Origin: Neisseriaceae bacterium
Lineage (GTDB): Bacteria > Pseudomonadota > Gammaproteobacteria > Burkholderiales > Neisseriaceae
Direction: 5' to 3'
NCBI GenBank assembly: GCA_017989485.1
Contig: JAGNPU010000114.1
Location: 1 to 6,343 of the forward strand
DNA length: 6,343 bases
Position numbers and translations under genes: made by a program. The notes below the pieces were generated by a model. It ran no database searches and was not told the origin of the DNA. It saw only the letters and a list, made by a program, of their open reading frames with translations. Each line of letters begins with the position of its first letter. Within the stretch, counting starts at the first letter, position 1. This document shows positions 1 to 6,343 of this stretch, one piece after another.

Positions 1-2835
1 AACCTACACCACCAACAAAACCTGCTGGCGTTGATGCGCCATGATGAAGCACAGGCAGCCGAACAGACGGCGCGCGTGGCGCTGGCGGCCTTAGAAACCG
101 AACAGGCAGAAATCGGCCTCGGCCTGACCCAGATCAACGAGTCGCTTTATCAGCAACAGCTGGCCGAATACGATGCCCAAGCGGCCGTCAATCAGATCCA
201 AACTCAGTGGGCCATGGTCAGAGAACAATTGGCGCGCCTAGAAGAGCAAATTCGCCACCAGCAAGACACCCAAAAACGCCTGCAGCGTGAACAGTTACAA
301 GCCGACGCCCAGATCAGCCAGCTGGCCCAAGCCAATGTCGTCGCCAGCGAACGGCTGGCCCAAGCGCAAATGGTCTTGGCCGAAAAGCAAATCATCGTCG
401 AAGACTGGGCCATGAAGGTGGAAGAGGCGCAAATGCAACTGCCCCTGCTGGAAGACCAGATGGCGCAGCTGGAAAACGCCTACTTAAGCCAAAGCGATGA
501 ACACAATCGGCTCAAACGCAGCCTAGAGTTGACGCAGCAAACCCAAAGCCACAAACGACAACAGCAACAGCAGCTCGGCCAACGGCAACAGGCGCTGGCC
601 GACGAATTGGCGCAGCTAAACGTACCCGATGCGGCCAGCGTCGCGGCCGCACAGCAACAGGTTGAAGAAGCGCAACACCAATACACCACCCTCACCGAGC
701 TATTGGCCCACAGCGAAGACACCTTAGACACCGTTGCCGCCAGCATTCAGGCTGCTCAAGCCCAACAGCAGGCCCTCACCACCCAAGAGCTCAGGCTCAG
801 CGCCCAACACGACGCCCTCGCGGCCTTGCTGACCACGGCACAACAGTCGGCAACCCCTTTTTGGGCCGAGGCTGGCCTCAGTCAAGCGCCCGCACTGTGG
901 CAGCAGATTCAGGTTGCCCCTCTGTGGCAACAGGCCGTGTCGGTGTTTTTGGGTGAGCGGCTGAATGCCCGCTTAGCGCCTGCGGCCTTATTCGGTGCGC
1001 AAACCGAGCGACCGCCGCTGGCCGCGGTGCAGACAGGGGCGGCAACGCCTATCGCGCACGGCGACTTCACGCCCGTATTACAGCACATCACTGCCCAAGG
1101 TGAATTTGCCGCCGCCCTTGCCGAATGGCTGGGCGCCGTTTATTGTGCCGACAGCCTGGATGTGGCCATCGCCCAGCAGACTCAGCTACAGGGCCAACAG
1201 TGTTGGCTGACGCCAGAAGGTGACGTGGTCACCGCCCACAGCATCCACGTGGTGGGCCAGCATCCGGCCGACAATCAATTGGCCAGACAGCAACAAATGA
1301 CCGAGCTGGCGCAGGCATTGAGCACGCTGGTGCCCGAGTGTGAACGCATCGCCGAGGTCGTGGCCCAGCATCAGCAACAGCATGCCCAACAGCTGCAGAT
1401 TAACCGCCAACACAAGCTGCAGCTGCAACAGCTCAACGACACCCTGCGCGAGGCGAATACCCAAGCCACCAAGTTGCTGGAACGTGCCAACCAAACCCAG
1501 CTGCGCCAACAGCATATTGACACCGAGTACGCCCTCAATGAAGAGGCCCTAGCCGAGCTGGCCATGGCCTTAGAAACCCACGCCTATACCGCGGTCGAAC
1601 TAGAAGAAGCGCTGTATGCCCTCGGCGACGACCATCAGCACACCCAGGCCAAGCGCCAGGCGCAGCAAGAGGCCGTAAGGCAGGCCAGAGCCATGGTGTT
1701 CGAGGCCAATCGCCAGCTAGGGTTGGAGCAAATTGCCGAGCAAAAACTGCTGCAAAGCATTGCCCAGGCCGAACAAGAGCTGGCCCACATAGGCAGCCAA
1801 CATCTGGCCCTGACCCAACGACAAAATGAATTAGCCCTAGGCCACGACGACGCCCAGCAGCATGAGGAGCAGCAGCAGGCGCTGTTGACCCTAGAGGCCA
1901 CCCAGGCAGAAGTGCAAGAACAGCTGCAGCAGGCGCAACAAAGCCTAGAGCAGATACGCCAGCAAAGCCTGCAGCTCAATGCCCAACAACAGCAGCTCAG
2001 CGCGCGGCAGCCGCAGCTACAGCAAGCGGTGCAAACCCAGCTATTAAGCCAGCAAGAAGCCCAAATACAGACGGCCCGCTTTAAAGAGGAGCTCGACGCC
2101 CAGGCGGCCGATTGGGCAGCCCTGCGCGCACAGCGCAGTGACCTGTCCACCACGCCAGAGGCCCTGACCCAACACATAGTCGAGCTGGCCCGCCTGCTTG
2201 AGGGCTTGGGCGCGGTGAACTTAGCCGCCTTAGAAGAATTAGCAGAGGCGGAACAGCGCGCCCAATATTACCAAACTCAGGGCGAAGACCTGGCGCAGGC
2301 CATGGCCGTCTTGACCGACGCCATCGCCAAAATCGACGACGAAAGCAAGGCGCTGTTTAAAGAAACCTTTGACGCAGTAAATGAAAAAGTACAGAAGTTC
2401 TTCCCCACCCTGTTTGGCGGTGGCGAAGCCAAGCTGGAGATGGTCGGCGACGACTTGCTCAGCGCCGGCGTGTCGATTATGGCGCGGCCACCCGGCAAGA
2501 AAAATAGCACCATCCACTTATTGTCCGGTGGCGAAAAGGCCTTAACCGCCATGAGCCTGGTGTTTGCCCTGTTTAGCCTCAACCCCGCCCCGTTCTGCCT
2601 GCTGGACGAGGTGGATGCGCCGCTAGACGACGCCAATACCAGCCGTTTTTGTCAGCTGGTGAAGGAAATGAGCGTCAATACCCAGTTCTTATACATTTCG
2701 CACAATCGTTTGACCATGGAGATGGCCGAGCAGTTGGTGGGCGTGACCATGCAGGAAAAAGGCGTGTCGCGCATCGTGGCCGTAGACATTAAAGAAGCCT
2801 TGTCTATGCGCGAAGCCAGCGCAGTAAACGACTAA
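1..2835 (+). CDS. smc: Chromosome segregation protein SMC, 5'-truncated by the window edge
   Basis: SMC is the ATPase core of condensin (with ScpA and ScpB), which compacts and segregates the nucleoid. The frame is open from base 1, so 944 C-terminal residues are visible. Full-length SMCs are about 1,160-1,190 residues, so the N-terminal Walker A head and the first part of the coiled coil (roughly 220-240 residues) are missing. Numbering from base 1: coiled coil to about 280; a compact hinge at about 285-420, with the beta/gamma-type stretch [15 protein letters not shown] and then WLTPEGDVV; a returning coiled coil to about 725; then the C-terminal head. The head has [13 protein letters not shown] (735-747), [11 protein letters not shown], the ABC signature LSGGEK (841-846), Walker [12 protein letters not shown] (866-876) and the ISHNR H-loop (899-903). 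The coiled coil is extremely rich in Gln and Ala. The TTG at 31 is an internal leucine codon, not a start. Identification is firm; only the left end is unknown. Confidence 0.97.
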   Translation, partial: NLHHQQNLLALMRHDEAQAAEQTARVALAALETEQAEIGLGLTQINESLYQQQLAEYDAQAAVNQIQTQWAMVREQLARLEEQIRHQQDTQKRLQREQLQADAQISQLAQANVVASERLAQAQMVLAEKQIIVEDWAMKVEEAQMQLPLLEDQMAQLENAYLSQSDEHNRLKRSLELTQQTQSHKRQQQQQLGQRQQALADELAQLNVPDAASVAAAQQQVEEAQHQYTTLTELLAHSEDTLDTVAASIQAAQAQQQALTTQELRLSAQHDALAALLTTAQQSATPFWAEAGLSQAPALWQQIQVAPLWQQAVSVFLGERLNARLAPAALFGAQTERPPLAAVQTGAATPIAHGDFTPVLQHITAQGEFAAALAEWLGAVYCADSLDVAIAQQTQLQGQQCWLTPEGDVVTAHSIHVVGQHPADNQLARQQQMTELAQALSTLVPECERIAEVVAQHQQQHAQQLQINRQHKLQLQQLNDTLREANTQATKLLERANQTQLRQQHIDTEYALNEEALAELAMALETHAYTAVELEEALYALGDDHQHTQAKRQAQQEAVRQARAMVFEANRQLGLEQIAEQKLLQSIAQAEQELAHIGSQHLALTQRQNELALGHDDAQQHEEQQQALLTLEATQAEVQEQLQQAQQSLEQIRQQSLQLNAQQQQLSARQPQLQQAVQTQLLSQQEAQIQTARFKEELDAQAADWAALRAQRSDLSTTPEALTQHIVELARLLEGLGAVNLAALEELAEAEQRAQYYQTQGEDLAQAMAVLTDAIAKIDDESKALFKETFDAVNEKVQKFFPTLFGGGEAKLEMVGDDLLSAGVSIMARPPGKKNSTIHLLSGGEKALTAMSLVFALFSLNPAPFCLLDEVDAPLDDANTSRFCQLVKEMSVNTQFLYISHNRLTMEMAEQLVGVTMQEKGVSRIVAVDIKEALSMREASAVND

Positions 2836-2882
2836 TTTTAAGGGCATGGCGGCAGAATTTGACGAAAATCAAGGCAAAAGGC

Positions 2883-3023
2883 TCAATTCATGCCCCTGTG
2901 GTGGCCAGGCATCAATGGTTCAGAAGCAATATCTTTAAGTTTTTCATAGAGATTGCGGAAATTCAGACCCAGATGCTGTTTTGGGCTATGTTCAGCCACG
3001 ACAGGCCATGTATAATCAGACGA
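2883..3023 (-). other. Unexplained 46-codon protein-like frame in the smc-ilvE gap, possibly a gene remnant
   Basis: On the minus strand a stop-to-stop frame reads 46 residues, including HLGLNFRNLYEKLKDIASE, and ends at a TGA at 2883-2885. The middle is protein-like and amphipathic. There is no ATG near the start: the first usable codon is a GTG at 2997-2999, with no Shine-Dalgarno before it, and an in-frame TGA lies immediately upstream at 3024-3026. I do not recognise the peptide. It could be the decayed C-terminal end of a lost gene, or chance: a 46-codon frame is not rare. It overlaps the ilvE candidate promoter on the other strand. Recorded as a possible remnant, not a gene. Confidence 0.2.
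2989..3016 (+). promoter_or_regulatory. Candidate sigma70-type promoter for ilvE
   Basis: A perfect TATAAT hexamer lies at 3011-3016, about 65 nt upstream of the ilvE start. The best -35 at usable spacing is TGTTCA at 2989-2994, with a 16-bp spacer and only 3 of 6 consensus matches, so the -10 carries most of the signal. Transcription would begin near 3022-3024 and give a 5' leader of about 58 nt. The leader is AT-rich, with two TTTAAA blocks around an A5/T6 tract, and then the Shine-Dalgarno. I see no branched-chain-rich leader peptide, so classical ilv attenuation is not supported. The call rests on sequence match only. Confidence 0.5.
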
Positions 3024-3065
3024 TCAAGTTTGGCCCATTTAAATAAAAACATTTTTTAAAACACT

Positions 3066-3071
3066 GAGGAG
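3066..3071 (+). promoter_or_regulatory. Ribosome binding site of ilvE (GAGGAG)
   Basis: GAGGAG ends 9 nt before the ATG at 3081. A second in-frame ATG at 3087 would sit 15 nt away, which is too far. The site therefore favours 3081 as the start, and the resulting MSMADKDG matches the usual N-terminus of betaproteobacterial IlvE proteins. Confidence 0.85.
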
Positions 3072-3080
3072 CAGTACATC

Positions 3081-4004
3081 ATGTCCATGGCAGATAAAGA
3101 TGGTTTCATCTGGTATAACGGAAAACTCGTAGACTGGCGCGACGCCAACACACACGTCTTAACGCATTCATTGCATTACGGCTTAGGCATATTTGAAGGC
3201 GTGCGCGCCTACAAAACCCCTAAGGGCACTGCCATTTACCGTCTACAAGATCACACCGATCGCTTTTTCCGTTCTGCACACATTTTGAACATGAAGCTGC
3301 CCTACACCAAAGCGCAAATGAATCAGGCCCACATCGACGTGGTCAAAGCCAACAAGCTGAACGAATGTTATTTCCGCCCAATGGCGTTTTATGGTTCTGA
3401 AAAACTGGGCGTGGCCCCCGCAGAAAAAGACGTGAATGCCATCGTGGCCGCTTGGGCTTGGGGCGCTTACCTGGGTGAAGAAGGCATGACCCGCGGCATC
3501 CGCATCAAAACCAGCTCGTTCTCACGTCATCACGTCAACGTGACCATGTGTAAGGCCAAAGCCAGCGGCAACTACATGAACTCGATCTTGGCCAACAACG
3601 AAGCCACGGCCGACGGCTATGATGAAGCCTTATTGCTGGACGTCGATGGCTATGTGGCCGAAGGCTCTGGTGAAAACGTGTTTATTTACCGCAATGGCAA
3701 ATTGTACACCCCGGACTTAACCGCTGCCTTAGAAGGCATTACCCGCGACACCGTGTTGCACATTGCCAAAGACATGGGCCTTGAAGTCGTTGAGAAACGC
3801 ATTACCCGTGACGAAATGTATTCTGCTGACGAAGCCTTCTTCTGTGGCACCGCCGCCGAAGTGACGCCGATTCGCGAACTAGACCGCCGTCAAATTGGCG
3901 CAGGCACCCGCGGCCCAATTACCGAAGAGATTCAGGCCCGCTATTTCGCCATTGTCAAAGGCGAAAACCCAGACTATGAGTCTTGGTTAACCTACATCGA
4001 CTAA
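3081..4004 (+). CDS. ilvE: Branched-chain-amino-acid aminotransferase IlvE
   Basis: This is a PLP-dependent fold-type IV transaminase (EC 2.6.1.42). It performs the last step of valine, leucine and isoleucine synthesis, passing the amino group of glutamate to the branched 2-oxo acids, in the cytosol. The 307-residue length is normal for the family. Visible motifs are [20 protein letters not shown] (27-46), which forms part of the substrate pocket; YFRP (97-100); the catalytic PLP-binding Lys160 in [11 protein letters not shown]; Glu194 in AEGSGEN, which contacts the PLP pyridine nitrogen; GITRD (219-223); and the phosphate-binding [12 protein letters not shown] (256-267). Lys160 and Glu194 align with the equivalent E. 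coli residues. The gene has its own candidate promoter and a strong Shine-Dalgarno, and a terminator-like hairpin lies 16 nt past its stop, so it may be transcribed alone. No defects seen. Confidence 0.98.
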   Translation: MSMADKDGFIWYNGKLVDWRDANTHVLTHSLHYGLGIFEGVRAYKTPKGTAIYRLQDHTDRFFRSAHILNMKLPYTKAQMNQAHIDVVKANKLNECYFRPMAFYGSEKLGVAPAEKDVNAIVAAWAWGAYLGEEGMTRGIRIKTSSFSRHHVNVTMCKAKASGNYMNSILANNEATADGYDEALLLDVDGYVAEGSGENVFIYRNGKLYTPDLTAALEGITRDTVLHIAKDMGLEVVEKRITRDEMYSADEAFFCGTAAEVTPIRELDRRQIGAGTRGPITEEIQARYFAIVKGENPDYESWLTYID

Positions 4005-4020
4005 CCTTGTTTTATGCATC

Positions 4021-4050
4021 ACAGGCAACGGTTGCGTTGCCTGTTGTTTT
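4021..4050 (+). terminator. Rho-independent terminator (or attenuator) after ilvE
   Basis: The arms 4021-4030 (ACAGGCAACG) and 4035-4044 (CGTTGCCTGT) are perfectly complementary over 10 bp with a GTTG tetraloop, and TGTTTT (4045-4050) follows. The U-run is short and interrupted, so termination may be incomplete. On the minus strand there is no T-run after the hairpin, so it should work only for + strand transcripts. The T-run ends exactly where the Shine-Dalgarno of the next gene begins, so it could also set the expression level of the downstream genes. Confidence 0.82.
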
Positions 4051-4055
4051 AGGAG
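4051..4055 (+). promoter_or_regulatory. Ribosome binding site of the CHCC zinc-finger gene (AGGAG)
   Basis: AGGAG lies 7 nt before the ATG at 4063, an ideal spacing, and directly abuts the U-tract of the upstream hairpin. A transcript that terminated there would end at or just before this site and leave the downstream gene untranslated. Confidence 0.85.
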
Positions 4056-4062
4056 CCACACT

Positions 4063-4257
4063 ATGTCTACCAACGTTCGTCCTAATAACGTGATTGAAAT
4101 CACGGCCAAAGATTTACCCCTGCATTGCCCCACCGAAGGCGTGGCCCTTTGGAGCAACCATCCTCGCGTGTTTTTGCCCTTGGAAGAGGGTCAAGCCCGC
4201 TGTCCTTATTGTGGCACCGTATACAAGCTTATTGGTGACGCACCGGCAGGACACTAA
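4063..4257 (+). CDS. Small CHCC-type zinc-finger protein (NDUFS6-like domain)
   Basis: This complete 64-residue protein has the zf-CHCC pattern: Cys22 in LHCP, His33 in SNHPRVFLPL, then Cys47 and Cys50 in ARCPYCGTVYKL. These four residues probably bind one zinc ion. The domain is related to the zinc-binding part of mitochondrial complex I subunit NDUFS6. In bacteria the stand-alone proteins have no settled function that I know of, and I do not infer one. There is no signal peptide or membrane segment, so it should be cytosolic. The start has an AGGAG site at 7 nt. waaF begins 6 nt after the stop, and an ilvE - zinc finger - waaF order is, from memory, common in Betaproteobacteria. That adjacency is conserved context, not proof of a role in LPS synthesis. 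Confidence 0.92.
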   Translation: MSTNVRPNNVIEITAKDLPLHCPTEGVALWSNHPRVFLPLEEGQARCPYCGTVYKLIGDAPAGH

Positions 4258-4263
4258 CGCGCA

Positions 4264-5304
4264 ATGACGCATAAAATACTGATTATTGCCCCCTCTTGGA
4301 TTGGGGATTGCGTCATGGCGCAACCCCTGTTTCGTCGCCTCCACGAGCACCATCCTGACCTTGAGCTACACGTCTACGCCTCCGCGTGGACGTTTCCGCT
4401 GCTCAGCCGGATGCCAGAAGTGCAGCACACCCATTTAAACCCGTTTGGGCACGGCGAACTACGCCTGCTGGACCGCTACAAACAGGGTAAGGCCTTACGC
4501 AAGCTGGGCTTTGATCAAGTCATCGTGTTACCCAATTCTTTAAAGTCAGCCCTGGTGCCGTTTTTTAGCGGCATTAAAGTCCGCACTGGCTACCTAGGCG
4601 AATCACGCCGCATCTTGCTCAACGACATTTATCTGTTGGATGAAGTGGCCTTACCGAAAATGGTGGACCGCTTTTTTGCCCTGGCGGAGCCCTATGGCTT
4701 TCCCTTGCCGACCGTGCCTCATCCTCGCCTCAGCGTAGACCCTCAGGCTCAGGCACAGGCCTTGCAAAAATTTGGCCTCACCCTAGACAAGCCCGTCGTG
4801 GCCTTTTGTCCCGGCGCCGAATACGGCCCTGCCAAACAGTGGCCGGCCGAACATTTTGCCGCCTTGGCCAAACGGTATCATGCCGAAGGCAAGCAAATCT
4901 GGCTGTTCGGCTCGAAAAAAGACGCCGCCACCATTGCCAATGAGCTCAACACCCTTTCCGGCAACGTGTGCATCAATCTTTGCGGCATCACCGGCCTAGA
5001 CGAGGCGATTGATTTGCTGGGTCTGAGCGAGCTGGTCGTGTGTAACGATTCGGGCTTAATGCACGTGGCTGCGGCCTTGAAACGACCGCTGGTGGCCTTA
5101 TATGGTTCTTCCAGCCCCGACTTTACCCCGCCGCTAAGCAACCAGGCCAAGATCATGACCTTAAACCTAGATTGCAGCCCTTGCTTTGAGCGGGTGTGCC
5201 CTTTAGGCCATACCCAATGCCTGAATGACCTGTCCCCGGTTTGGGTACACGATGCGGGCGATGAGCTGTTATCAAAAAACACTATCGCATTAATAAAAGA
5301 ATAA
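4264..5304 (+). CDS. waaF: ADP-heptose:LPS heptosyltransferase II
   Basis: This GT9-family enzyme adds the second L-glycero-D-manno-heptose to the inner core of lipopolysaccharide, using ADP-heptose, at the cytoplasmic face of the inner membrane. Its 346 residues match the family length. The N-terminal acceptor domain opens with KILIIAPSWIGD (4-15), whose Asp15 corresponds to the proposed catalytic base, and continues with VLPNSLKSALVPFFSGI (88-104) and RTGYLGESR. The C-terminal ADP-heptose-binding domain has CPGAEYGPAKQWP (182-194), CNDSGLMHVAAAL (260-272) and LYGSSSPDFTPP (279-290). A Cys cluster, Cys304, 307, 312 and 319, follows. The start at 4264 leaves the usual very short N-terminus before KILIIAPSWIGD. 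Its likely Shine-Dalgarno (AGGA, 4248-4251) lies inside the preceding gene and is 12 nt away, which is long, so translational coupling to the zinc-finger gene is plausible. WaaC (heptosyltransferase I) is less likely given the motifs. Confidence 0.95.
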   Translation: MTHKILIIAPSWIGDCVMAQPLFRRLHEHHPDLELHVYASAWTFPLLSRMPEVQHTHLNPFGHGELRLLDRYKQGKALRKLGFDQVIVLPNSLKSALVPFFSGIKVRTGYLGESRRILLNDIYLLDEVALPKMVDRFFALAEPYGFPLPTVPHPRLSVDPQAQAQALQKFGLTLDKPVVAFCPGAEYGPAKQWPAEHFAALAKRYHAEGKQIWLFGSKKDAATIANELNTLSGNVCINLCGITGLDEAIDLLGLSELVVCNDSGLMHVAAALKRPLVALYGSSSPDFTPPLSNQAKIMTLNLDCSPCFERVCPLGHTQCLNDLSPVWVHDAGDELLSKNTIALIKE

Positions 5305-5312
5305 ATTAGACC

Positions 5313-5333
5313 TATCGGCCATCATGGCCGATA
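5313..5333. repeat. Perfect 21-bp palindrome between waaF and trxB
   Basis: The arms TATCGGCCAT (5313-5322) and ATGGCCGATA (5324-5333) are exact inverted copies around a single C at 5323. As RNA it would form an 8-9 bp hairpin with a 3-5 nt loop, starting 8 nt after the waaF stop. No U-run follows (the next bases are CTGTCCTCCTG), so it is not a standard intrinsic terminator. It could be a weak terminator, a 3'-end stabilising hairpin or a protein-binding operator for trxB. The sequence alone does not decide. Confidence 0.7.
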
Positions 5334-5365
5334 CTGTCCTCCTGATATTTAAGACCGACTATTGA

Positions 5366-6328
<963 letters not shown>

Positions 6329-6343
6329 CCCCTTAGCATCGCC

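Noticed and set aside
31..33. TTG at 31 as the true smc start
   Set aside because: The frame is open to base 1, no Shine-Dalgarno precedes it, and the protein would lack the N-terminal ATPase head that every SMC needs.
480..746. Long minus-strand frames within smc (also 1186-1515, 1635-2177, 2239-2517)
   Set aside because: These are shadow frames made by the Gln/Ala/Leu-rich coding sequence. Their products are low-complexity Ser/Cys/Leu-rich with no domains or ribosome binding sites.
3016..3027. Minus-strand GATCGTCTGAT resembling a Neisseriaceae DNA uptake sequence variant (9 of 12 matches to the AGGTCGTCTGAA dialect)
   Set aside because: By a rough calculation several 9-of-12 matches are expected by chance in a window of this size, and no exact DUS was found.
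2859..3059. 66-codon + strand frame starting at TTG in the smc-ilvE gap
   Set aside because: Rare TTG start with no Shine-Dalgarno, unrecognised product, and it spans the ilvE -10 hexamer and AT-rich leader. Most likely a chance frame.
4039..4050. TGCCTGT in the post-ilvE hairpin as part of a TGCCTGTCTGAA-type uptake sequence
   Set aside because: Only the first 7 bases match and the conserved CTGAA end is absent. The sequence is explained by the terminator stem.
4878..5282. 134-codon minus-strand frame within waaF
   Set aside because: Antisense to the conserved WaaF C-terminal domain, with no recognisable motif. Shadow frame.

Overview
The window carries five protein-coding genes, all on the + strand. 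In order they are the 3' part of smc (chromosome condensation), ilvE (branched-chain aminotransferase), a 64-residue CHCC zinc-finger protein, waaF (LPS heptosyltransferase II) and trxB (thioredoxin reductase). These are housekeeping genes. I see no phage, insertion sequence, CRISPR array, RNA gene or defence system. waaF implies a Gram-negative bacterium with a heptose-containing LPS core. The IlvE start (MSMADKDG...) and the gene order ilvE - CHCC zinc finger - waaF are, from memory, typical of Betaproteobacteria. The degenerate SMC hinge also fits. I place the organism in Betaproteobacteria, possibly Neisseriales, but cannot name a genus. No exact canonical Neisseria DNA uptake sequence was noticed.

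Layout. Positions 1-2835 are the hinge, C-terminal coiled coil and C-terminal ATPase half of SMC; its N-terminal ATPase half lies off the left edge. Positions 2836-3080 are an AT-richer intergenic region. It holds a good -10 hexamer for ilvE, a strong ilvE Shine-Dalgarno and two very short protein-like frames that I do not accept as genes. ilvE (3081-4004) is followed by a perfect 10-bp hairpin with a U-rich tail that runs directly into the Shine-Dalgarno of the zinc-finger gene (4063-4257). waaF (4264-5304) starts 6 nt after that gene, so the two look like one operon. A 73-nt gap with a perfect 10+1+10 palindrome separates waaF from trxB (5378-6328). The last 15 bases hold nothing identifiable.

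How the genes relate. They do not form one pathway. ilvE, the zinc-finger gene and waaF are a conserved neighbourhood rather than a functional unit; smc and trxB look like independent flanking units. The points most worth a second look are regulatory: the terminator-like hairpin abutting the zinc-finger/waaF start, the palindrome before trxB, and the unexplained smc-ilvE intergenic sequence. I found no convincing evidence of an undescribed system.
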